This document shows positions 1-5,310 of a stretch of DNA of 5,310 nt, piece by piece. A program made the translations under genes and the position numbers. This DNA comes from Oscillospiraceae bacterium (GTDB lineage: Bacteria; Bacillota_A; Clostridia; Oscillospirales; Ruminococcaceae): assembly GCA_900766795.1 (NCBI GenBank), contig CAAFWX010000009.1, forward strand, positions 1 to 5,310. Direction: 5' to 3'. Positions within the stretch are counted from its first letter, which is position 1; each line of letters opens with the position of its first letter. Below the pieces are notes generated by a model. It was not told the DNA's origin. It made no database searches and saw nothing but the letters and a program-made list of their open reading frames with translations.

Positions 1-370
1 AAAGACCGATTGCCTTGCCGTTGTGGGTCTGAAGCAGGGAAACGAGGTCCTTGTTTACCTTACCCGTCAGCACCATCTGAACGATGTCGATGGTTTCCTC
101 GTCGGTGTAGCGCAGACCGTTCACAAACTTGCTCTCCTTGCCTGTCTTTTTGAGCATTGCGTTTATCTCGGGACCGCCGCCGTGCACCAGCACAACCTTG
201 ATTCCCACGAGGGAGAGCAGAACGATGTCGTCCATAACGTCCTGCTTAAGCTGTTCGTTTGTCATGGCATTTCCGCCGTACTTCACGACAACGACCTTGC
301 CGTTGTACTCCTGAAGATAGGGGAGAGCCTCAATCATGACCTTGGCTCTTACGTCATAATCTATCTGCAT
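1..370 (-). CDS. argB: Acetylglutamate kinase, N-terminal part (cut by left window edge)
   Basis: ArgB phosphorylates N-acetyl-L-glutamate with ATP in the cytoplasm, the second step of the acetylated ornithine route. The first 123 residues are present and the frame is still open at the left edge; family members are usually near 300 residues, so over half is missing. Visible amino-acid kinase motifs are KYGGNAM (residues 30-36, with the phosphate-binding lysine at 30), VHGGGP (62-67) and the substrate-side NGLRYTD (84-90), followed by [10 protein letters not shown] (99-108). About 29 residues precede the KYGG lysine, against 7 in the short E. coli enzyme. This extension, with EALPYLQEY near residues 14-22, resembles the N-terminal helix of arginine-inhibited hexameric kinases such as that of Thermotoga maritima, so feedback inhibition by arginine is inferred. 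The ATG at 370 is chosen because AGAGG lies 9 bases upstream. The gene follows argJ after 21 bases and is evidently the same transcript. Confidence 0.96.
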   Translation of the reverse strand, partial: MQIDYDVRAKVMIEALPYLQEYNGKVVVVKYGGNAMTNEQLKQDVMDDIVLLSLVGIKVVLVHGGGPEINAMLKKTGKESKFVNGLRYTDEETIDIVQMVLTGKVNKDLVSLLQTHNGKAIGL

Positions 371-391
371 TTCCTTTGTCCTCTTTCCCTT

Positions 392-1627
392 TTAAGTGCG
401 GTACTCCGCGTTTATCTTTACATACTCGAACGTGAGGTCGCAGCCCCACGCGATAGCCTCGCCCTCGCCGTCGTGCAGGTCAATGAGAATCTTGATTTCC
501 TCCTCGGAGAGCACTTCCTTTGCAACCTCCTCGGAGAAGCTGATTCCCGCGCCGTCAGCGCAGACGGTAAGCTTGCCCTTGCTGCTTGCAAGCTCCACAG
601 AAACCTTGTTGATGTCGAAGTCGGCTTCGGCGTAGCCTATTGCGCAGAGGATTCTGCCCCAGTTTGCGTCCGAGGCAAACATTGCGGCTTTCAGCAGGCT
701 CGAACCGATAACGCTCTTTGCGACAATCTTCGCGGTGTTCTCGTCGGGAGCGCCCTTTACGATGCACTCCAGCAGCTTTGTAGCGCCCTCGCCGTCACGC
801 GCGGTTTCCCTTGCAAGGTTCATCATGACCGCGTAAAGCGCGTTCTCGAAAACCTCGTAGTCCTTGTCCTCGCAGGTGATTTCGGGGTTCTTGGCAAGCC
901 CCGAGGACATCAGCACGAGGGTGTCGTTGGTGGAGGTGTCGCCGTCAACGCTCACCATGTTGTAGGTGAGGGAATTGACCTTGCGCAGCGCCTTTTCGAG
1001 CAGCACTCCGTTTATGGCAACGTCCGTTGTGATGAAAGCAAGCATAGTCGCCATGTTAGGGTGAATCATGCCGCTGCCCTTTGAGATACCGCCGACGTGG
1101 CACTTTCTGCCCTGAATCTCGAACTCAACGGCAAGCTCCTTTTTGCGGGTGTCGGTGGTCATGATAGCTTCGCAGGCTTCGCTGCTTTTCTTCGGGGAAA
1201 GCCCCTTTGCGAGCGCGCCGATTACGTTCTTTATGGGCTTTATGTCAAGCTTCTGACCGATAACACCCGTAGAGCCGACGATTACGTCGTTTGCGTCAAT
1301 GCCAAGCTCGATAGCCGCAAGGTTGCACATCTCCTCGGCAATCTCAATGCCGTTGTCGTTGCAGGTATTTGCGTTTCCGCTGTTCACGATAACAGCCTGC
1401 GCATAGCCGTCCGCAAGGTGCTTTTTTGTCACAAGAATGGGCGCGCCCTTTACCTTGTTTGTGGTGTAAAGCGCCGCCGTCCTGCACTTCTCCGCGCAGT
1501 AAATGAGCGCGAGGTCGCGCTTTGTCTTGTTGCCTGCCTTGATTCCCGCAATTACTCCTGCGGCAGTGAAGCCCTCTGCGGCACATACGCCGCCCTCAAT
1601 AAATTCATATCCTTCAAACTTAACCAT
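392..1627 (-). CDS. argJ: Bifunctional ornithine acetyltransferase / N-acetylglutamate synthase
   Basis: ArgJ transfers the acetyl group from N-acetylornithine to glutamate, releasing ornithine and regenerating N-acetylglutamate; some members also use acetyl-CoA. The 411-residue length is normal for the family. The self-cleavage region KGSGMIHPNMATML runs from residue 183 to 196, predicting a cut between Ala193 and Thr194, with Thr194 becoming the catalytic N-terminal nucleophile of the beta chain. The oxyanion-hole motif STGVIG is at 119-124, and the protein ends in the typical INAEYRT. Other family landmarks are VNSGNANTCN (81-90), SVDGDTSTND (226-235) and FASDANWGRI (317-326). The ATG at 1627 has GGAAGG 8 bases upstream. 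The gene lies 14 bases after argC and 21 before argB. Whether this copy is mono- or bifunctional cannot be told from sequence alone. Identification is very secure. Confidence 0.98.
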   Translation of the reverse strand: MVKFEGYEFIEGGVCAAEGFTAAGVIAGIKAGNKTKRDLALIYCAEKCRTAALYTTNKVKGAPILVTKKHLADGYAQAVIVNSGNANTCNDNGIEIAEEMCNLAAIELGIDANDVIVGSTGVIGQKLDIKPIKNVIGALAKGLSPKKSSEACEAIMTTDTRKKELAVEFEIQGRKCHVGGISKGSGMIHPNMATMLAFITTDVAINGVLLEKALRKVNSLTYNMVSVDGDTSTNDTLVLMSSGLAKNPEITCEDKDYEVFENALYAVMMNLARETARDGEGATKLLECIVKGAPDENTAKIVAKSVIGSSLLKAAMFASDANWGRILCAIGYAEADFDINKVSVELASSKGKLTVCADGAGISFSEEVAKEVLSEEEIKILIDLHDGEGEAIAWGCDLTFEYVKINAEYRT

Positions 1628-1641
1628 GTCCGTGACCTTCC

Positions 1642-2580
1642 TTAAATAAGTCCTGTTTTCTCGTCAATGCCCATCATGATGTTAAGGCACTGCACAGCCG
1701 CGCCGCTTGCGCCTTTTCCGAGGTTGTCAAGCCGCGAGCAGAGTATCAGTCTGTCGTCGTTGCCGTTTACGAAAATCTCCATGTTGTTCGTGCCGGAAAG
1801 GTTGCTTGCACCGATAAATCCGTCCGCAGGCTCGTCATTTGGCATTACCTTTACAAAATAAGAGCTGTTTCCCTCGTAGTATTCGGAAAGCGCCTGTCTA
1901 ACGTCGTCTGCGGTGTATTTTTTTGCGAGAAGCCGCGTGTGAATCGGGAGTGAAACCACCATTCCGCTGAAATAGTCGCACACAAGCGGGTTAAACGCGG
2001 GCGCATAGTCAAGCCCGCAGATTTTCTGCATTTCGGGCAGGTGCTTGTGCTGCTGAGTCAGCGCGTACTGCCGCGGGGAGTCGAAGTCGGCGGGGCGGTC
2101 GGCGCTCTCGTAAACGGCGATTGCTTTCTTGCCCGCGCCGCTGTAACCCGAAACCGCATGTACGCAAACGGGGTAGTCCGCGGGGAGAATCCCAAGCTTC
2201 ACGAGCGGATACACCATCGAAGCGAAGCCGCTTGCATAGCACCCCGGCACGGCAACGCGGCTGCTGCTCTCGATTTTAGAGCGGAACTCCTTTCCAAGCT
2301 CGGGGAAGCCGTAAGCCCACGCGGGGTTAGTCCTGTGCGCGGTGGAAGCGTCAATGATACGCACCCTGTCGCCCGCAAGCGCAACCGCCTCGACAGCCGC
2401 CGCGTCGGGCAGGCACAAAAACGTGAAATCGGAGGCGTTTATAAGCTTGCGGCGCTCCTCGGGGTCTTTGCGCTTGTCCTCGTCAATGCGAAGCAGCTCG
2501 ATGTCGGTTCTTCCCGCGAAGCGCTCGAGGATTTTAAGCCCCGTTGTGCCCTCCTGACCGTCTATGTAAACCTTAACCAT
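1642..2580 (-). CDS. argC: N-acetyl-gamma-glutamyl-phosphate reductase, uncommon short type
   Basis: ArgC uses NADPH to reduce N-acetylglutamyl phosphate to N-acetylglutamate semialdehyde, the step after ArgB. The 312-residue product begins with the nucleotide-binding loop DGQEGTTG (residues 7-14). The catalytic cysteine is Cys114 in VPGCYASG (112-118 region), and the likely catalytic histidine is His180 in HKHLPEM. The compact length, QEGTTG start and PGCYASG version of the active site match the less common ArgC form (TIGR01851 style) rather than the roughly 340-residue E. coli/Bacillus form. An in-frame ATG 36 bases upstream (2616) would add 12 residues, but these are the reverse frame of the argH end and have no family counterpart. 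The ATG at 2580 has GGAGG 9 bases upstream and gives the normal N-terminus. It overlaps the argH stop by 8 bases, indicating translational coupling. Confidence 0.96.
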   Translation of the reverse strand: MVKVYIDGQEGTTGLKILERFAGRTDIELLRIDEDKRKDPEERRKLINASDFTFLCLPDAAAVEAVALAGDRVRIIDASTAHRTNPAWAYGFPELGKEFRSKIESSSRVAVPGCYASGFASMVYPLVKLGILPADYPVCVHAVSGYSGAGKKAIAVYESADRPADFDSPRQYALTQQHKHLPEMQKICGLDYAPAFNPLVCDYFSGMVVSLPIHTRLLAKKYTADDVRQALSEYYEGNSSYFVKVMPNDEPADGFIGASNLSGTNNMEIFVNGNDDRLILCSRLDNLGKGASGAAVQCLNIMMGIDEKTGLI

Positions 2581-3961
2581 TGCACAGTTCCTCCAGTTTC
2601 TTCCTTGTAAGCGCAATCTGCGTCTTTACGCTCTCGGGCGCGGGACCGCCGTAGCTTCCGCGCTCCATAACGCAGGTGTCAAGGCTGATTGCCTTGTAGA
2701 CGTCCTCGTCAAACAGCTCATTCTGCGCCTTGAACTCCTCCATAGACAGGGTTTCGAGCACCTTGTCGTTGGCAATGCAGTATGCCACAAGCCCGCCCGT
2801 AATCTTGTAAGCGGTGCGGAACGGCATTCCCTTTTTTACGAGGTAGTCGGCGCAGTCGGTGGCGTTGATGAAGCCCTTTGCGGCTGCGTTTCGCATGTTG
2901 TCCTTCAGCACCGTCATGGATTTCAGCATGGGGGTGAATGTCGTAAGGCAAAGCTTTATGTTGTCCACCGCGTCGAAGATAGCCTCCTTGTCCTCCTGCA
3001 TATCCTTGTTGTAGGCGAGGGGAAGCCCTTTCATCATCGCAAGCAGCGTCACGTTGTCGCCGATTACGCGCGCAGTCTTGCCGCGGATAAGCTCGGTGAC
3101 ATCGGGGTTCTTCTTCTGGGGCATAATGCTGGAGCCTGTCGTGAAGTCGTCGGACAGCTCAATGAACTTGAACTCCCAGCTGCACCACAAGATGATTTCC
3201 TCGGAGAAGCGCGACAAATGCGTCATGCAGATGGAGAGCGTGTTGGCAAGCTCAATGCAGAAATCCCTGTCCGAAACTCCGTCAAGGCTGTTCACCATCG
3301 GGGCTTCCATCTCAAGAAGTTCTGCTGTGCGTGCGCGGTTGATGTTGTAGGTCGTGCCCGCAAGCGCGCCGCTTCCGAGCGGGGAAACGTTCATTCTGCG
3401 GTAAACATCGTTCAGCCTGTCGATATCGCGCAGCAGCATTTGCGCATACGCCATCATGTGCTGACCAAAGGTGATGGGCTGTGCTCTCTGGAGGTGGGTG
3501 TAGCCCGGCATGATGGTTTCGGTGTGCTCCGAAGCAATGTCGCACAGCGTTTCGACAAGCTCCTTAACCTGCGCCTTTATCTCCTTAATCTCGTCGCGCA
3601 GGTAGAGCCTGATGTCCAGCGCAACCTGGTCGTTTCTGCTTCGCGCGGTGTGAAGCCGCTTTCCCACGTCGCCAAGGCGTGCTGTCAGCTCCGCCTCGAC
3701 AAACATGTGAATGTCCTCCGCGTTGGGGTCAATCAAAAGCTTCCCGCTGTCTATATCCGCGAGGATTTCTTTCAGCCCGCCGATGATTTCAAGGCTGTCG
3801 CTCATGCTGATGATACCCTGTTCGCCGAGCATGGTTGCATGTGCGATTGAACCCATTATGTCGTGTCTGTACATTCTCGCGTCAAAGGCGATAGAGGAGT
3901 TGAACGCGTTTACTCTGCTGTCAACTTCCTTGGAAAATCTTCCCGCCCACATCATTGCCAT
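2573..3961 (-). CDS. argH: Argininosuccinate lyase
   Basis: ArgH splits argininosuccinate into arginine and fumarate, the last step of the pathway, in the cytoplasm. The 462-residue length is typical. It belongs to the fumarase/aspartase superfamily: the signature GSSIMPQKKNPD lies at 276-287 and carries the catalytic serine loop; TARSRNDQVALD is at 105-116; and GYTHLQRAQP at 153-162 contains the conserved Thr-His pair. The N-terminus MWAGRFSKEVD and the C-terminal part with GSYGGPAPESV (435-445) also fit. Three methionines lie within the first four residues; the ATG at 3961 is preferred because GGAGG ends 8 bases before it, whereas the others would be 14 or 17 bases away. The gene starts 19 bases after the membrane-protein gene and its last 8 bases overlap argC. 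No missing key residues or frame breaks were seen. Confidence 0.98.
   Translation of the reverse strand: MAMMWAGRFSKEVDSRVNAFNSSIAFDARMYRHDIMGSIAHATMLGEQGIISMSDSLEIIGGLKEILADIDSGKLLIDPNAEDIHMFVEAELTARLGDVGKRLHTARSRNDQVALDIRLYLRDEIKEIKAQVKELVETLCDIASEHTETIMPGYTHLQRAQPITFGQHMMAYAQMLLRDIDRLNDVYRRMNVSPLGSGALAGTTYNINRARTAELLEMEAPMVNSLDGVSDRDFCIELANTLSICMTHLSRFSEEIILWCSWEFKFIELSDDFTTGSSIMPQKKNPDVTELIRGKTARVIGDNVTLLAMMKGLPLAYNKDMQEDKEAIFDAVDNIKLCLTTFTPMLKSMTVLKDNMRNAAAKGFINATDCADYLVKKGMPFRTAYKITGGLVAYCIANDKVLETLSMEEFKAQNELFDEDVYKAISLDTCVMERGSYGGPAPESVKTQIALTRKKLEELCNG
2588..2594 (-). promoter_or_regulatory. Shine-Dalgarno site that fixes the argC start
   Basis: GGAGGAA lies within the last codons of argH (the Leu-Glu-Glu codons); its GGAGG core ends 9 bases before the ATG at 2580. 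It supports that ATG over the in-frame ATG at 2616 and shows that argC initiation is embedded in the argH coding sequence, consistent with coupled translation. Confidence 0.85.
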
Positions 3962-3966
3962 TGCAC

Positions 3967-3974
3967 TTTCCTCC
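3967..3974 (-). promoter_or_regulatory. Shine-Dalgarno site that fixes the argH start
   Basis: GGAGGAAA sits in the 19-base gap between the membrane-protein stop and argH. Its GGAGG core ends 8 bases before the ATG at 3961, favouring this first methionine over the two in-frame ATG codons at 3955 and 3952. Confidence 0.85.
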
Positions 3975-3980
3975 GTATTT

Positions 3981-4517
3981 TTACAAGTTATAAGGCACTC
4001 CGCCCGTCAATTCATACACAAATCTGATGATAAAATCAATCCAGACAAATATTCCGTTTATCGCAATCGGACAAATAAACAGCGCCGCCGCAATTAAGAC
4101 GATTTCAGCGACAGCCCTGCCAATGCAGCTTTCGTATTTTGGCGAATCCGTTCCGTTTTTAAGCCTTGCCTGTTCGGGGTAATCCGCGTCATATTCGATT
4201 TCTACAAACTCGTCTAAGGGGTAAGCCCGACCGACGGAAAGCTCGGTCAGGTGATACTCCTTTTCCCCGACATGATACAAAACCGTTATCTCGTAGAGAT
4301 TTCTGCAAAGCAGAGAGCCTTTCAGCGCCTTTCGGAAAACCACCTTTCCGAACACGGACTCACGCTGTGGCTTGCATTTAAACGCTCTGTACTGCGCCGC
4401 GCATTTCGAGAACATCGCGGCTCTTTTTATCAGCAAAACCACCCCGATTATTCCGAAAACAAACACGGCGGTATTTATAAGCCATCGCAGTACTCTCAAT
4501 ACCATGTCAAGATTCAT
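3981..4517 (-). CDS. Small predicted membrane protein of unknown function, DUF3592-like layout
   Basis: I do not recognise a specific function. The 178-residue protein has a hydrophobic segment near residues 12-30 (ending in VVLLI, then KR), a polar central domain of about 100 residues, and a second hydrophobic region at about 136-168 that may be one or two membrane passes. The central part holds YEITVLYHVGEKEYHL (75-90) and EYDADYPEQARL (108-119). This pattern of a beta-rich 'Y-x-V-x-Y-x-V-x-G-K-E-Y' stretch followed by 'Y-D-x-x-x-P-x-x-A-x-L' resembles DUF3592-type membrane proteins; that link is from memory of the pattern and is tentative. There is no obvious signal peptide cleavage site or catalytic motif. 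A hand count gives about 47% GC, lower than argG and argC. It has its own SD site, follows the argG terminator, and ends 19 bases before argH, so it is probably the first gene of the argHCJB transcript. A role in arginine metabolism is not shown. Confidence 0.8.
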   Translation of the reverse strand: MNLDMVLRVLRWLINTAVFVFGIIGVVLLIKRAAMFSKCAAQYRAFKCKPQRESVFGKVVFRKALKGSLLCRNLYEITVLYHVGEKEYHLTELSVGRAYPLDEFVEIEYDADYPEQARLKNGTDSPKYESCIGRAVAEIVLIAAALFICPIAINGIFVWIDFIIRFVYELTGGVPYNL

Positions 4518-4523
4518 GGATTG

Positions 4524-4530
4524 CCCCTTT
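4524..4530 (-). promoter_or_regulatory. Shine-Dalgarno site of the membrane-protein gene
   Basis: AAAGGGG ends 6 bases before the ATG at 4517 and supports that codon over the in-frame ATG at 4505. Its presence, outside any other gene, is also evidence that this open frame is truly translated rather than a chance frame. Confidence 0.7.
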
Positions 4531-4553
4531 CGGCACTGTCAGTCAAAACTGCC

Positions 4554-4590
4554 AAAATTAAAAAAGCGGGAAACGGATTTCCCGCTTTTT
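4554..4590 (-). terminator. Rho-independent terminator downstream of argG
   Basis: On the minus strand a 13-base perfect stem (AAAAAGCGGGAAA paired with TTTCCCGCTTTTT) closes a 4-base loop and runs straight into a T tract, TTTTTTAATTTT. The core stem is GCGGGAAA. It lies 40 bases after the argG stop and 36 bases before the next start codon. Because the stem is flanked by A and T runs it could also work on the plus strand, but there the T run is only five bases before a C and no plus-strand gene needs it. The expected effect is to end most argG transcripts and to separate argG from the membrane-protein/argHCJB genes, unless readthrough is regulated. Confidence 0.9.
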
Positions 4591-4630
4591 CAAAACCACT
4601 ATCGGACTAAACCAATAATTCCCAAGCAGA

Positions 4631-5310
4631 TTACTTGTTGTTTCTCTCAGCGTCGAGAAGAGCCTTAACCTTGATAGGCAGACCGAACAGGTTAATGAAG
4701 CCCTTGGAGTCAGTCTGGTCGTAAACGTCGTCCTCGCCGAAGGAAGCGAAGTCCTCGGAGTAGAGGGTGAACGGAGAGGTTACGCCAGCGTTTATGATAT
4801 TGCCCTTGTAAAGCTTCAGCTTAACGTCACCGGTAACGGTTTCCTGAGTCTTGTCAACGAAAGCGTCGAGAGCCTCGCGCAGGGGAGTGTACCACTGACC
4901 GTTGTATACGATATCGGCATACTTCTGAGCAACGCCGTACTTGTAGTGCTGGGTTTCCTTGTCAAGGCAGATGGTTTCGAGAACCTCGTGAGCATGGTAG
5001 AGGATAGTGCCGCCGGGGGTTTCGTAAACGCCTCTGGACTTCATGCCGACAAGACGGTTCTCAACAACGTCGAACAGACCGATACCGTTCTCGCCGCCGA
5101 TTTTGTTAAGGGTCTTAATCAGCTTAACGCCGTCCATAGCCTCACCGTTGAGCATAGTGGGAACGCCCTGCTCAAAGTGAATGGTAATGTAGGTAGGCTT
5201 GTCGGGCGCCATTTCGGGAGAAACGCCCAGCTCGAGGAATCCGGGTTTATTGTACTGCGGCTCATTTGCCGGGTCCTCCAGGTCGAGACCCTCATGGGAC
5301 AGATGCCAGA
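4631..5310 (-). CDS. argG: Argininosuccinate synthase, C-terminal part (cut by right window edge)
   Basis: ArgG joins citrulline and aspartate using ATP to form argininosuccinate. About 225 C-terminal residues are present; the frame is open to the right edge, so the M at 5212 is internal and not a start. Bacterial ArgG of this class is about 400 residues, so roughly 175 residues with the ATP-binding N-terminal domain lie outside. Landmarks are [13 protein letters not shown] at the edge, then [15 protein letters not shown] and [18 protein letters not shown], the strongly conserved substrate-binding and oligomerisation region. The end, [19 protein letters not shown], also fits. In the first of these the usual H-G-x-G-R is replaced by N-G-I-G-L, a variant I believe occurs in clostridial relatives. 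Alanine codons are mostly GCT (about nine of twelve), unlike argC where GCG dominates, suggesting higher expression. A terminator begins 40 bases after the stop. Confidence 0.96.
   Translation of the reverse strand, partial: WHLSHEGLDLEDPANEPQYNKPGFLELGVSPEMAPDKPTYITIHFEQGVPTMLNGEAMDGVKLIKTLNKIGGENGIGLFDVVENRLVGMKSRGVYETPGGTILYHAHEVLETICLDKETQHYKYGVAQKYADIVYNGQWYTPLREALDAFVDKTQETVTGDVKLKLYKGNIINAGVTSPFTLYSEDFASFGEDDVYDQTDSKGFINLFGLPIKVKALLDAERNNK

Noticed and set aside
23..1084. A 353-codon plus-strand open frame antisense to argB and argJ
   Set aside because: It runs across the argB-argJ junction opposite two certain genes, and its translation resembles no known protein. GC-rich codon structure on the coding strand commonly leaves the antisense frame open.
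3218..3850. A 210-codon plus-strand open frame opposite argH (and similar ones at 1097-1645 and 2041-2610)
   Set aside because: All lie fully opposite conserved enzyme genes, and their translations look like reverse-frame shadows rich in Arg, His, Val and Leu. I saw no support for translation of any of them.
4474..4546. Possible promoter elements on the minus strand near the membrane-protein start: TTGACT (4546-4541), TTGACA (4510-4505) and TATAAA (4479-4474)
   Set aside because: TTGACT has only CAATCC at the -10 distance, TTGACA has CGATGG, and TATAAA is 25 bases from TTGACA. No pair has acceptable spacing and sequence.
4518..4630. Search for an ArgR/AhrC operator (ARG box) or T-box/riboswitch in the only sizeable gap
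   Set aside because: No convincing imperfect palindrome of the ARG-box type and no conserved T-box or riboswitch core was seen; the terminator hairpin is the only clear structure.
4251..4668. Plus-strand open frames opposite the membrane-protein gene and the terminator
   Set aside because: They cross the hairpin and run into the end of argG on the other strand, and their composition is not protein-like. The minus-strand frame has the SD site, hydrophobic segments and operon position.

Overview
The window holds most of an arginine biosynthesis gene cluster. All real genes are on the minus strand, so the cluster reads from right to left: argG (3' part only), a small predicted membrane protein of unknown function, argH, argC, argJ and argB (5' part only). 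The GC-rich third positions, strong Shine-Dalgarno sites (GGAGG type), an intrinsic hairpin-plus-T terminator and the protein sequences suggest a Gram-positive anaerobe of the Clostridia, possibly the Ruminococcus/Oscillospiraceae group. The order-level placement is an inference from sequence style, not a measured match.

Layout from the transcriptional start side: argG occupies 5310 to 4631 and is cut by the window edge. A 113-base gap (4630-4518) contains a clear rho-independent terminator. A 178-residue protein with two predicted membrane segments follows (4517-3981). Then come argH (3961-2573), argC (2580-1642, overlapping the end of argH by 8 bases), argJ (1627-392) and argB (370 to the left edge). 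The gaps of 19, -8, 14 and 21 bases after the membrane-protein gene indicate a single operon from that gene through argB.

Together ArgB, ArgC and ArgJ carry out acetylated steps from N-acetylglutamate towards ornithine, with ArgJ recycling the acetyl group. ArgG and ArgH turn citrulline into argininosuccinate and then arginine. argD (aminotransferase) and argF (ornithine carbamoyltransferase) are not in the window and probably lie beyond argB or elsewhere. The N-terminal extension on ArgB suggests the arginine-inhibited form of the kinase, as expected in a pathway using acetyl recycling.

No wholly new system is evident. The points most worth a second look are the unexplained lower-GC membrane-protein gene between argG and argH, the terminator that separates argG from the rest of the pathway, the uncommon short-type ArgC, and a visible difference in codon choice between argG and argC. 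No RNA genes, mobile elements, CRISPR arrays or notable repeats were seen, and there is no gene-free stretch longer than 113 bases.
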